Assembly: GCA_963801475.1 (NCBI GenBank)
Contig: CAWDEX010000001.1
Span: forward strand, 1,364,001 to 1,428,000
From: DAOMFB01 sp963801475
Lineage (GTDB): Bacteria; Acidobacteriota; Thermoanaerobaculia; UBA5066
DNA length: 64,000 nt
Reading direction: 5' to 3'
In this document: positions 40,328-51,829 of the stretch, one piece after another
Layout of the letters: each line of letters starts with the position of its first letter
How positions within the stretch are numbered: position 1 is the first letter of the stretch
Made by a program: the position numbers and the translations under genes
Notes under the pieces: generated by a model
What the model saw: the letters and a program-made list of their open reading frames with translations, nothing else
What the model was told of the DNA's origin: nothing
The model's database searches: none

Positions 40328-40935
40328 GCGGTTCTCCTTCGTGACTTCCCGGCGGACGCTTCGCGTCCCGATCTCCGGTGGTGAGTCGTGGTGTCGGCCT
40401 CCGCCGGATGGCGGCGACGTGCCTGCTCGGCGATGGCCTCGAGCTGGGCGAGGCGGAGCTTCAGCTCGGCGATCTCCCGCGTGAGGCTGGCTTCGTCCCA
40501 GCTCAGGCGGCCCTTCTCGACGAGGCCCCCGACGAGGCGCTCCATGTCGCGACGGGCTTCGTCGATGCGGCGGGCGATCGGGGAGAACGTCTCGGCGAGC
40601 CGGTCCGGTTGGGCGGCGCGGCGGACCGTCTCGGCCACGCGGGTCCCGCCGACCCTCTCCACGACCTCGGCCACGGTCTCGGCGGCGTCGCTCCCCGCCC
40701 GGAGGATCCGGGTGAGGGTGTCCGTGGAGGCCGTGACGGGCGATTTCCCCGACGCCAGGGCCCTCGAAAGGATCTTCGCGGTGATGTCCGCGCCGCTGTC
40801 GGCGTCGATGACCTCCACGCGCGACCCTTCCGCCACGCTTCGCGCCAGATCGTGGATCGTGACGAAGCGCCGTTCGGCCGCCTCGTAGAGCTTTCGGTTT
40901 CGGTAGCGGACGATGCGGCGGATGTCTGTGCTCAT
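40324..40935 (-). CDS. phaR: Polyhydroxyalkanoate accumulation regulator PhaR
   Basis: A 203-residue repressor. The N-terminal DNA-binding domain reads IVRYRNRKLYEAAERRFVTIHDLARSVAEG, followed by VEVIDADSGADIT, an almost textbook PHB_acc_N sequence (RKLYdt..rYVtL.dla..v..G). The C-terminal half is helical/coiled coil and probably binds granules. Start ATG 40935, where translation probably begins on a leaderless mRNA. PhaR represses phasin genes and its own gene until polymer forms; here it is in one operon with the phasin and has a palindrome in its promoter. Confidence 0.9.
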   Translation of the reverse strand: MSTDIRRIVRYRNRKLYEAAERRFVTIHDLARSVAEGSRVEVIDADSGADITAKILSRALASGKSPVTASTDTLTRILRAGSDAAETVAEVVERVGGTRVAETVRRAAQPDRLAETFSPIARRIDEARRDMERLVGGLVEKGRLSWDEASLTREIAELKLRLAQLEAIAEQARRRHPAEADTTTHHRRSGREASAGKSRRRTA

Positions 40936-40943
40936 CGCGAGCC

Positions 40944-40971
40944 AATATAACGCATTGCGTAAAAAAGTCAA
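40944..40971 (-). promoter_or_regulatory. phaR promoter with operator palindrome in the spacer
   Basis: Minus strand TTGACT (40966-40971), 16-base spacer, TATATT (40944-40949). The 11-bp palindrome ACGCAATGCGT (40950-40960) fills the spacer next to the -10 box, an ideal repressor site. Only 8 bases lie between the -10 box and ATG 40935, so the mRNA is leaderless or nearly so. PhaR as the repressor is inference from the family. Confidence 0.75.
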
Positions 40972-41033
40972 GGGTTCTCTTCGCGTCGCGTCAGGAAGGG
41001 TTTCCCGCGTCTAACATCAGGGGGGAGAAAACA

Positions 41034-42719
<1,686 letters not shown>

Positions 42720-45700
42720 CCGCCCCGGGAGAGGGGCGCTCCCGCCTCGCCTGGCTCGCAGGGGCTGCCGCTCTGGCCGTTCTGGCGGCGGGCGCGGCCC
42801 GCCTCCTGCCCGTTTCCGACGCGACGCTTCGGAGCCGCGAGGACCGCTTCGCGGCCGAGGCGGGGCGGGCGCTCGACGGCGACGCGGCCCGGATGATCGA
42901 CACGGCCGCACGGATCCAGCGGTCGAGCGAGTTCCGTGGCGTCGTGGACGGCGGCGGCGCCGAGGTCCGGCCGGCGCGTCTCTTTTCGATCCTCGCGGCC
43001 GCGCTTCCCGGCGATCCGGGCTGGGGAATCGTCTTCCTCGACGGCACGGGCCGGGCGGTCGCCTGGTCCGGGGAGCCGACGGAGATCGAGGAGGACCTGG
43101 GGCGCGTGGAGGAGGGAATCGCTGTCGCCTTCCACACGGCCCGATTCACCGTCGCCTGGAGCTCTCCACGCGTCGTGGCCGGTGAGCGACGGGGAATCCT
43201 CGTGGTCTCCCGGCGCTATCCGACGGGAATCCTCCGCCCGGACCTGATCGAGTTCTTCGGCCTTCCGGGCGGGCCGACGCGGCTTCGTCTCCGGGCGCTC
43301 GCTTCGCGGAGGCCGGGCCGCTTCGTCCGGCTGGCCTTCGAGCCGGCGCCGCCCGGCGTGGCACGCGAGGACGCCGCGCGGGCGCGGGCCCTGGTGCCGG
43401 CGCTCGTCGCGGCCGCGATCGTCGCCCTCCTCGGAATCGTCTCGTCCCGAACGGCGCCGGGGCTTCTCGCGGCCCGTCTCCTTCTCCTGCTTTGCGCTCC
43501 GCGGGCCGAGTCGGGGTTGTGGGGGCGGATCGAGGGGGGCGGGCCGGCCGAGCTCGGACTCCTCGCCACGCCGGCCGACGTCTTCCTGACCGGGCTTCTC
43601 GCGCTGGCGCTTCTCCGGCTCGCGTGGCCCGGCATGCGCCGAGCCGGCTCGCGCGAGATCTCCGCGCCCTTTCGTCTCCTGCTGGGGCTTCCCCTGGCCG
43701 CCCTCCCGTATCTGCTGGGTCGTGTCGTGGGAGAGAACCTGCCGAGTCTCTTTTCCTCCATGGACCTCGTGCCGGAAGGGCTCGCGGCCTACCTCGTCCA
43801 GGCCGGAGGCGTTTCGCTCGTCGCCAGCGCGGCGGGCGCGACGGCTCTTCTCTGGGCTCCGCTCGCGTCTCGCCTGCGCTCCGGAATCCTCGTCGTTCTC
43901 GGGTCCGGGTGCCTCCTTTCGGCCGGAAGCGTCGAAGGCTCTCCCGCCGGGGCCGCGCTGAGCGGCCTCGGAGCCATCGCCCTCGCGCTCGCCCTGGCCC
44001 GCCGCGCCGGGTCCGAGGCCGAGCGCGATCTTCTCGGGCGGGCGGCCACCGCCGTCTTTCTGGTCGCCGCCTCGTGCGCGTCGGCCGGCGTCGGCCTCGC
44101 CCATGGAAAGACGCGTCGGATCGACGCCGCGCTCGAGGCGGCGGATGCGGCCGTCCCGTCTCCCGAGGGTCCGTCCGCGATCGGGGAATGGGAGGCGCGG
44201 GTCGGCGCACCGGCGCTCGGTCCGTGGCTCCCGGCGGGCGACAGGACGCTTGTCTCCGACATCGCCCGCGCCCTCTGGATCCGGGGCGCGGCGAACGGAT
44301 TCCCCGGAGCGGGGGACCTTCTCAGGATCCGGGACGCCGGCGGAAAGGTCGTGTCGGCGTTCGGCCTGACGCGTCCGGGCGCGGAGGCCCGCGGCGTCCT
44401 CTCGCAGGCGGAGATTCCGGCGCCCTTCTCGGCGGAGTGGGTCCGGGTCGCCTGGCTCCGGGAATCGGACCGCGACCCGCTCCTCGCCGACGTCGCGGCG
44501 GACGTGCTTCCGGCCCCGGTTCTGGTCGAGCGGCTCGACTACGACGCCGCCGGGCGGCCGAGCGGGCCGCTCCGGGCCGATCCGATCGAGTTGCCGGCGC
44601 GGTTCCGCGACGAGGCCCGCGTCCGGGGCGTTTCGTCGGGACAGGTCCTCGCGGCCGAAGGGCTCCGCCGCCTCCGGGTCCGCGACCGGTCGCCGGGATA
44701 CGTGGCGTACGTCGCCCCGGGAGAATCGCCGGCTCTCTCCCTCGGTGCCGCCGTGGCCGCCGCCGAGTCGGCCCTTCCGCTCGTCTTCCTCGTCCTTCTC
44801 GCCGGAGTGCGGCCGATGCGCGGGGGGACGCGGCGGGCCGTGCCGCTCCTCCGGACCTATAGGGCGCGACTCGTCGCGCTCGTCGTTCTCTTCGGCGCGC
44901 TTCCCCTGACCGGGAGCGTCGTGGTGGTCCGCCTTGCGCTCGAGCGTCACTCGGCCCGCGAGACGGAACGCCGCGCGCGGAACCTCCTGGCCGAGGGGCG
45001 CCGCGCCCTGGAGACCCGGAGCGGAGGCGTCGCCGGACCTGAGGAGCTGAACCGCGCTGCCGGGGTGATCGGCAGCGACCTCTTCCTCTATCGCGACGGT
45101 GCCCGGGCCTTCGCCTCGCGCGCGATCCCGGTGACGGCGGAGATCGCCCAGGGACGTCTCGCCGCGCCCGTGGCCGAGGCCCTGGCCGAGGGGCGCCGAG
45201 ACGCGTCGTCGCCCGCTCTCCGCCGGACCCGCTCCGGGCCGCGCCTCGTCGAGGCCGCGGAAGCTGTCGAAGGCGAGGAGCGGGACGCGCTGGCCGTCGT
45301 CGTGGCGGAGGACGAAGCGGCGCGGGGCGCTCTCGACGGCATCGTGCTCCTGGCGGTGGCCGTTGCACTCGGCGCCTTCGGGCTCGGCGGGCGGGCGGCC
45401 CTCGCTCTCGGGAAGCCGGTCGAAGACCTGATCGGCGCGGCCGAGCTGATCGGGTCGGGCGCGGAGCCGCCGCCGCTCGAGCCGCCACGGAACGTCGACC
45501 TGCGGCGTCTCGTCGAGGCCTTCACGGCGATGGGAGAGCGGGTCCGCGAACGGACGGCGTCGCTGGCGAGGGAACGCGAGACGGCCGTCGGGCTCCTCGC
45601 GAACCTGACGGCGGCCGTGGTCCTCTTCCGGCGGGAAGACGGCGCCGTGATCCTTTCGAATCCTGCGGCCGACGTGCTGATTCCGGGGGGGACGCTTCCC

Positions 45701-46610
45701 GAGAAGCTCTCCGACCCGTCGTGGGCGCCCGTCCGGGAGGTGGTGGAGGAATCGGCGGAGCGGAGCCGGCCCGTCGAGCGGCGCGTTGCCGTGGCCGCGG
45801 GCGGACGAAGCCGCGTCTTCCGCGTGGTCGTGATGGAGCTGTCGGCGGACGCCACCGGAGCGCGGGCGCTCCTGCTCCTGGAGGACCTGACGGAGTTCGT
45901 CCGCGCGGACCGTCTCGGCGCCTGGGTGGAGGCGGCCCGGGCCGTGGCGCACGACGTGAAGAACCCGCTGACGCCGATCCGGCTCGCCGCGGAGCGTCTC
46001 CTGAGGCTCGCGGCGAAGCCCGGGGGGGTCCCCCCCGCGGCCGTGGCCGAGAGCGGGTCGAACATCCTCCGCCAGGTCGGCATCCTGACGGAGCGGATCG
46101 GCCGGCTGGCGCGCTTCTCGGATCCGGCCACCCAGGAGCCGCGCCCTCTCGATGCGGCTGCGGTGAGAGGACTGCTGTCGGCGCTCGCGTCGGATTACGC
46201 GGCCGTCGAGAACGTCCGCATCGGCGTCGAGGCGGCGGCGGAGCTGCCGTCCGTGGCCGCCGACCCGGTGCTCGTCCGGGACGCGCTGACGAACCTCGCG
46301 GTGAACGCGCTCGAAGCGATCGGGGCCCGCACGGGAACGATCCGCCTCACCGTTGAGCCCTGTTTCCTTCCGGGCGGCCGCCGGGGAGTCCGCTTCACCT
46401 GTGCCGACGACGGCCCGGGCGTCCCGGCCGAAATGCTCGATCGGCTCTTCGAGCCGGCCTTCTCGACGAAGTCCCGCGGCTCGGGAATGGGGCTGGCGAG
46501 CGTTCGCCGCGCCATCGAGCGGCACGGCGGCACCGTATTCGCCGAGCCCGTGCCCGGAGGCGGACTCGCGATCGGCTTCGTCCTGCCGGCGCTCTAGAGT
46601 CTTCGAATCC

Positions 46611-47489
46611 TCACGGATAGACGAACGTGGTCGGGTCGTAGATCAGCTCGCGACCGCCCGGCGGGTTGTGGTAGAGGTTGGCCTGCCCGCCGACGAGATC
46701 CTCCACCAGGACGAAGAACTCCACGTCCGTGAACGTCGGGATGGCGATCCAGGCCCGGCCGTTGTCCGTCGCCGTGTTGATCCGGACCAGGTACTCGTAC
46801 GTGGTGCCGTCCGACAGCCAGAAAGCGCCTGTCGCTCCCGTCAGCGTCGTCTTGAAGAGCTGGGAGATCGCGCCGCCCGCGTACTGGTTCTTCCAGTAGC
46901 TCGTGATCCGGTACCGGCCGCCGACCAGGCACATCGTGGTGGCATTCTCGGTGCAGGTTTCAACCGCGAGCGCAGAACATCCATAGCCATCGCAGGTCAC
47001 CTGCTTCGGGAAGACGATCCAGTCGGCGGCGGACATCATGGGGCCCATCTGTTGCCTCATGTAGAGCAGCATGTAGTACGTGCCGGCCGGCATGGTGCTG
47101 CCATACATGTTGATGGTGCCGGAATCGACCGGGTACTGAGCGCCGGGTGCCATCGGATTGAAGGTCATGGCGTCCGAGAAATTCTGGTAGGAGAACGGCT
47201 GCCCCCAGACAGGCATCGTCGGAGTCAGGACGAGCCTGAGGTCCATCATCCCGGACATCATGGTCTGTCTGCTCATGATGTCGCCGACGTGGAAGGATCC
47301 GGTGGTCCCCATCCACTGGGTCGACGCCGAGCCCGACAGGCACATCATGCACTGTGGGTTGTAGAGCGACCCGTAAGGCGGGTTCATCATCTCGGACCCG
47401 CTCCCGCCACCATACTGGGCCAGGGCGGGAAGCCCGATGAGGCTCCCGACGAGGGCGGCTGTGCTGACGAGAGTCCTGAGAGACGTCAT
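46611..47489 (-). CDS. Met-rich secreted protein with CxxC motif
   Basis: A 292-residue exported protein from ATG 47489. The signal peptide is 1-25 (cleavage after ALA). The N-terminal half is unusually rich in Met (EMMNPPYGSLYNPQCMMCLSG, SRQTMMSGMMDL, MRQQMGPMMS) and carries a CMMC pair and later CDGYGC and TENATTMC. The C-terminal about 90 residues (GGRYRITSYWKNQYAGG, AFWLSDGTTYEYLVRI, NPPGGRELIYDP) resemble a domain I associate with secreted Acidobacteriota proteins. Met/Cys clusters suggest copper or metal contact, not shown. Convergent with the kinase gene, 13 bases apart. Confidence 0.68.
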   Translation of the reverse strand: MTSLRTLVSTAALVGSLIGLPALAQYGGGSGSEMMNPPYGSLYNPQCMMCLSGSASTQWMGTTGSFHVGDIMSRQTMMSGMMDLRLVLTPTMPVWGQPFSYQNFSDAMTFNPMAPGAQYPVDSGTINMYGSTMPAGTYYMLLYMRQQMGPMMSAADWIVFPKQVTCDGYGCSALAVETCTENATTMCLVGGRYRITSYWKNQYAGGAISQLFKTTLTGATGAFWLSDGTTYEYLVRINTATDNGRAWIAIPTFTDVEFFVLVEDLVGGQANLYHNPPGGRELIYDPTTFVYP

Positions 47490-47689
47490 GGGAACCTCCG
47501 TATTTCGGCTTTCCGGTCCCGGGGCGCCATTCCGGCGCACCGTTCATTACTATATGGTTACTTGAGATGTCGAATCGACGCCGCTGAGACACCGTCGCAT
47601 GAGAAGTGCCATGTCGGCCGGGGAACTCACGGGTTCATACGTCGCGTGACGGACGGCCCCGTCGCACCTGCCGGCGCTATGATCTTCGC

Positions 47690-49204
47690 GTGACGTCCCC
47701 GTCGCGACGGCCCGGGGCGGCAGTGGGAGCCGCGGTTTGTCTTCTTCTCGTCGCCGCGATCGCGGCGACGGCGTGCCGGCGCGGGAAGGAGAGCGGGGCC
47801 TCGTCTTCCCCCGAGAGCCGGACGGCCGACGCCCTGTTCCTGGCGTCCGCCCCGGTCTGGATCCCCGAGGAGAACGAGCCGGATCTCGCCGCCATGGGGA
47901 TCCGAAGGCTCTACGTTGCCGCGGCGTCGCTCCGGAAGGACGGCAAGATCGTGCCGCTCCCGCCGCCGCCCACGAAGCTCACCTTGCCGGTCGTTCTGGC
48001 CGTGATGGGAGAGCCGTCGGCGGCGAACATCCTCGCGTCCGGAGGAGGCGAGACGCTCGGGACCTTCTGGGCACAGGCGCTCGGCCCCATCGTCGCGGAC
48101 GCGAAGGGGTGGGCGGACGTCGCGGGTGTCCTTCTCCACCTCGACCCGGCGCCGGAGAACGCTGCAACGCTCGCCGATGCGGCCCGCGCCCTCCGGGCGG
48201 GGCTCGGCGGCCTGCCCGTCTCCGTGACCGTCCGGGGAACGGAGCCTCCGTCGTCCTGGAAGCCTCTCGCGGGGGCCGTCGAGGAGGTGCTCCTCTTCTC
48301 GTTCGGCCGGCGCCCGGAGCTTGGTGACCGTCTCGTCCCGGAGATCACGGACGAGACGGCGAAGGAAATGCCGGTTCCCTTCCGGATTCTCCTCGCGCCC
48401 GGCGGTTTCGGCCGCGGCGGCGACGGAAAGTCCTTCACCGGGCGGTGGATCCCGGACGGCGAGATCGACGTCCTCTCGGAAGACCGCTCGCTGGATTTCA
48501 GCTTCGGACAGGTCTTGTCCGAGGAGGCGGGGAGCCTGTACACGTTCCGGGTCCGGCCCGGCGTCCGGCTCTCCGAGTCGCGCCTCGCGGCCGACGGCGG
48601 CGCGGCACGGTTCCAGATCCTGCCCTTCTCGGAAGCGGTCCGGCTCCTGGGACTGGCGTCGCGCTGGGGGGCCCCGAAGCTCCTCGGCCGCGTCTTCCTC
48701 CTGGAAGGAGTCCCGCGCGATCCGCATCTCGTCGGTTGGGCGGCCACGCGCGATCTCCTCGAGGGCAAGCCGCTCGAGCTGAAGCTGCATCTCGAGTCGA
48801 TGGCCGGAAGCTCCGGCGCCGGGTGGACGGAGTTCTCGGTCCGCGTCACGAACCTCTCGCCGACGCCGTCCGACCTTTCCCGGTTCAACAACTGGATTCA
48901 GGCCCGGGTCGAGGGAGGCGTCTTCTCGTCGGTGAAGATCGGGGATCTGGACCGCTTCGAGCTTCTCTCCTCGGAGGTCGAAGGCTACCGGCCGGTCCCG
49001 CTCGGGCGGGCCGTGGTGGCGCGCCTCTTCGAGAACCTCTTCGCCCCGGGAGAGACGAAGGAGACCGACGCGATCCGCGTCAGCGGGGCGAGGCCGAAAG
49101 TCTTCCTGAGCTGGCACCTGACGGGGCCGGACGGGAAGATCGCCGACGGCCCCGAGACGGAAGCGTCCCTTGGGTCCCCGGTGCCGAAGGCCGGACGGCG
49201 CTGA
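47690..49204 (+). CDS. Hypothetical lipoprotein
   Basis: A 504-residue protein from GTG 47690. The leader ends in IAATACRRG, a lipobox, so it is lipid-anchored. The N-terminal half (ALFLASAPVWIPEENEPDLAAMGIRRLYVAAASL) looks like the fold of a DUF3142-type TIM barrel; the C-terminal half is beta-rich (LELKLHLESMAGSSGAGWTEFSVRVTNLSPTPSDLSRFNNWIQ). DUF3142 is my best guess and function is unknown. It ends 4 bases from the convergent USG-1-like gene. Confidence 0.68.
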   Translation: MTSPSRRPGAAVGAAVCLLLVAAIAATACRRGKESGASSSPESRTADALFLASAPVWIPEENEPDLAAMGIRRLYVAAASLRKDGKIVPLPPPPTKLTLPVVLAVMGEPSAANILASGGGETLGTFWAQALGPIVADAKGWADVAGVLLHLDPAPENAATLADAARALRAGLGGLPVSVTVRGTEPPSSWKPLAGAVEEVLLFSFGRRPELGDRLVPEITDETAKEMPVPFRILLAPGGFGRGGDGKSFTGRWIPDGEIDVLSEDRSLDFSFGQVLSEEAGSLYTFRVRPGVRLSESRLAADGGAARFQILPFSEAVRLLGLASRWGAPKLLGRVFLLEGVPRDPHLVGWAATRDLLEGKPLELKLHLESMAGSSGAGWTEFSVRVTNLSPTPSDLSRFNNWIQARVEGGVFSSVKIGDLDRFELLSSEVEGYRPVPLGRAVVARLFENLFAPGETKETDAIRVSGARPKVFLSWHLTGPDGKIADGPETEASLGSPVPKAGRR

Positions 49205-49208
49205 CTCC

Positions 49209-50237
49209 TCAGGCGTCGGCCAGGAGGCCGCGTTCCCGGATCGCCTGCTCGGCGAGCTTCACCGCCATGATGGCTCCCGCGCGCCGGAGGTGATCCGCCG
49301 CCAGGCCGACCCGGACCGCCCCTTCCGAGCAGGCGACCTGAAGGAGAAGCGTCTCGTCCCGTCCCGCGGCCTCCACCGGTCCTGAGAGGTTCTCCGCATC
49401 CGTCTCCTCGAACCCGTCGGTCTTCCGGAAGGCCTCCCGAATTGCCTCTTCCGTGGGCGCGGCGCCCGCCGTGCGAAGCTCGATGCGAAGAAGATGGCCG
49501 TGGAAGACGCCCGTCCGCGCCGAGAGGAGGCCCAGCGGAAGCGGGCGGCCCGCCAGGCGAACGACGTCCTCCGCCACGCGCGCCTCGTACTCCCAGCTGT
49601 CGTCGGGGAAGTGCGCGTTGAAGGCGAGCTGCGTCCCGAGGATCTCCTTCGGCAGGCTCTCGAAGCGAGCCAGGGCGATCGCCTGACGGAAGAGCTCGTC
49701 GAGTGCGGCGGAGCCGAGCTCGCTGGCCGGCCGGTCGATCGCCGCGGTCATGCCGGTGACGGGTGTGACCGACTCCACGACCGCGAGGGCTTCGGCGAGG
49801 ACGAGCGCCACCGGATCGAACGTGATAAGGAGGTTTCCGTCCGGCAGGGGAGGACCGCCCGGCCCGTCGACCGGCCGCGCGAAGACGCCGCCCGACCGGA
49901 CGCCCGAGAGATCGATCGCCAGGCACCCGTCATCGACCCGGGCCGCGAGGAACCGGGCGGTCCCCGCCGGGTTTCCGCACAGGAAGGCCACCTCAGCCGC
50001 CTCGAGCCCGTCCGGAGTCAGCGGCGCCACGAACGCCGCTCCGTCGTCGTCTCCCGTGACGAGTCGTTCCTCGCCCGCGGTGTGAAAGAGAAGAGTCTTC
50101 GAGGAAGGAAAGCCGCGCTCGGACAGCACCGCCCGGACGTCCCGACCGAGCAGCGTCGTCGGATCGGCGATGGCGACGACGAGCCCGTGGGGCGAGGATC
50201 GCCGGGTCGGAGGCGGACGCCGTCCGGCTCGGCTCAC
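49209..50237 (-). CDS. USG-1-like protein (aspartate-semialdehyde dehydrogenase family, no catalytic Cys)
   Basis: A 342-residue ASADH-fold protein. VVAIADPTTLLGRDVRAVLSERGFP is the NADP domain start, GCLAIDLSG and LGTQLAFNAHF are family landmarks, and TGVFHGHLLRIEL matches the dimerisation part. The active-site Cys (NPNC/NCST in true ASADH) is missing: the region reads NLLITFDPVALVL. This matches USG-1-type proteins, ASADH paralogues without known activity. It shares a 4-base overlap with pssA upstream. Confidence 0.82.
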   Translation of the reverse strand: MSRAGRRPPPTRRSSPHGLVVAIADPTTLLGRDVRAVLSERGFPSSKTLLFHTAGEERLVTGDDDGAAFVAPLTPDGLEAAEVAFLCGNPAGTARFLAARVDDGCLAIDLSGVRSGGVFARPVDGPGGPPLPDGNLLITFDPVALVLAEALAVVESVTPVTGMTAAIDRPASELGSAALDELFRQAIALARFESLPKEILGTQLAFNAHFPDDSWEYEARVAEDVVRLAGRPLPLGLLSARTGVFHGHLLRIELRTAGAAPTEEAIREAFRKTDGFEETDAENLSGPVEAAGRDETLLLQVACSEGAVRVGLAADHLRRAGAIMAVKLAEQAIRERGLLADA

Positions 50238-51022
50238 GCCGGCGGCCGCGGGGTCGGCACCGCCGGGGTCTCCCCGGCGGGACGGGGACGGGCGGACGGC
50301 CGGAGCGAAATCAGCTTCGTCAGCGGGGCCGAGACGGCATAACCGACGAGGAGCGCGCCGAAGGTCCAGTGGGGCTGCCAGAGGCCGGCCGCCAGGACGA
50401 GCCCCACGAGCGGAACGAGGATCGCCGAGCGGCGGGACCGGAGGTCGACGTCCTTGAACGAGCGGTAGCGGAACGTCGAGACCATCAGGAACGACAGGAG
50501 AATCGTGACGCCGACGAAGGCGGCCTTCACTTCCTCGGAGGGATGCTCCGCGAAGATCCAGATCAGCCCCGCGAGGGTCCCGGCCGCGGCCGGGATCGGC
50601 AGTCCCACGAAAAAGCGCTTGTCGACGACGTGCGCCTGGACGTTGAAGCGCGCGAGGCGGCAGGCGCCGCAGACGAGGAAGAGAAACGACGCGGCCAGTC
50701 CGAGGCGGTCGAACCCGGAGAGGCCCCAGCGGTAGACGAGGAAGGACGGCGCGACGCCGAAGGAGACGACGTCGGCGAGGGAATCGAGCTGCTCGCCGAA
50801 GGCCGACGTCGTGCGGGTCATCCGCGCCACCCGTCCGTCGATCCCGTCGAGAAAGCCGGCGACGAAGACGAGAGCGGCGGCGGTGGCGAAGTTCCCCTTG
50901 ATCGCGAAGTCGAGGCAGAGGTAGCCGCAGAAGATGTTGCCGACGGTGAAGAAGGCGGGGAGAAGGTAGATCCCTCTCCGCACGCCGCGATAGGTCTTTC
51001 CGGGAAGATTTTCGACCATCAA
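50234..51022 (-). CDS. pssA: CDP-diacylglycerol-serine O-phosphatidyltransferase
   Basis: Membrane enzyme making phosphatidylserine, 262 residues. The CDP-alcohol phosphotransferase motif DGIDGRVARMTRTTSAFGEQLDSLADV (DG-x2-AR-x8-G-x3-D-x3-D) is intact, with six to eight membrane helices around it. It starts at ATG 51022, and its stop overlaps the USG-1-like gene. Supplies phospholipid precursors for phosphatidylethanolamine. Confidence 0.93.
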   Translation of the reverse strand: MMVENLPGKTYRGVRRGIYLLPAFFTVGNIFCGYLCLDFAIKGNFATAAALVFVAGFLDGIDGRVARMTRTTSAFGEQLDSLADVVSFGVAPSFLVYRWGLSGFDRLGLAASFLFLVCGACRLARFNVQAHVVDKRFFVGLPIPAAAGTLAGLIWIFAEHPSEEVKAAFVGVTILLSFLMVSTFRYRSFKDVDLRSRRSAILVPLVGLVLAAGLWQPHWTFGALLVGYAVSAPLTKLISLRPSARPRPAGETPAVPTPRPPA

Positions 51023-51059
51023 AACGGGGAAGCCTTCGCGGCTCTCCCGGGAAAGTTGC

Positions 51060-51296
51060 CTAGTGAGCCGAAACGCGCGCGCGGTGTTCGCGCGCGATCT
51101 CTTCCATCCGGTCCTTGAGGTGGAGCTTCTCCTTCTTCAGGCGCTTCTCCTCCATCTCCTCGTCGGTCGTCAGGAAGGTCTTTGACGCGAGTTCCGCCAG
51201 CCGGCGCTCGTGGTCGCGGTGGCTCCTCAACAGGTTCTTGAACTCGTCGTGGCTGTCGGAGAGATGACGCTTGAGCTCTTCGGTGAGTGTCGTCAT
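51060..51296 (-). CDS. DUF465 (YdcH-like) protein
   Basis: A 78-residue helical protein from ATG 51296 behind GGAGG. The central SHDEFKNLLRSHRDHERRLAEL and LKKEKLHLKDRMEEIARE follow the DUF465 pattern (two helices forming a hairpin). Function unknown. Between pssA and rimI on the same strand, 11 bases after rimI's stop. Confidence 0.85.
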   Translation of the reverse strand: MTTLTEELKRHLSDSHDEFKNLLRSHRDHERRLAELASKTFLTTDEEMEEKRLKKEKLHLKDRMEEIAREHRARVSAH

Positions 51297-51307
51297 CGGC
51301 ACCTCCT

Positions 51308-51829
51308 TCAAGTGAGCTTGTCGGGCGGTTTGGAGTCTCGCTTTTCGCGGGGGACCGCGTCAAGGAGCGTCCGCCGGAGGCGACAGATCATCACCAGCGC
51401 GTCCTCCCCGTCGAGGTAGTACCGGGGCCTCCGGCCGGCTTCGACGAAGCCCAGCCCCTCGTAAAAGAGCCGCGCGGGGGCGTTGGAGACCCGGACCTCG
51501 AGGTAGATCTCTTCGGCCGCGATCTCCCGGCCGTAGGCGAAGACCTCGTCCATCAGGCGGGTGGCGAGGCGCCGGCGCCTCGCCTCGGGCGCCACGGCGA
51601 TCTTGTTGACGTGGATCTCGCCCCCGGCGAAGGCGCAGAAGACGTAGCCCGCCAGCCGGCCCCGCTCGTCCCGGGCGACCAGGTTCAGGCGAAACGGGGT
51701 TCCGATCTCGGCCTCGAAGTACTCGCGCTTCCAGGGGACCGGAAACGAGAGGCGCTCCAGCTCCGCGACGGCGTCCAGATCGGCGCGCCGGGCCTCCCGG
51801 ATGTCGAGCCGACGCGCTAGGGCGCTCAC
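51308..51829 (-). CDS. rimI: Ribosomal-protein-alanine N-acetyltransferase RimI
   Basis: GNAT acetyltransferase of 173 residues, from GTG 51829 in a GTGA overlap with tsaB. LEVRVSNAPARLFYEGLGFVEAGRRPRYYLDGEDALVMICRL is close to textbook RimI; IAVAPEARRRRLATRLMDEVF is the CoA-binding loop (R-R-x-L-A). The tsaB-rimI pair is a common arrangement. Acetylates the N-terminal Ala of S18. Confidence 0.92.
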   Translation of the reverse strand: MSALARRLDIREARRADLDAVAELERLSFPVPWKREYFEAEIGTPFRLNLVARDERGRLAGYVFCAFAGGEIHVNKIAVAPEARRRRLATRLMDEVFAYGREIAAEEIYLEVRVSNAPARLFYEGLGFVEAGRRPRYYLDGEDALVMICRLRRTLLDAVPREKRDSKPPDKLT

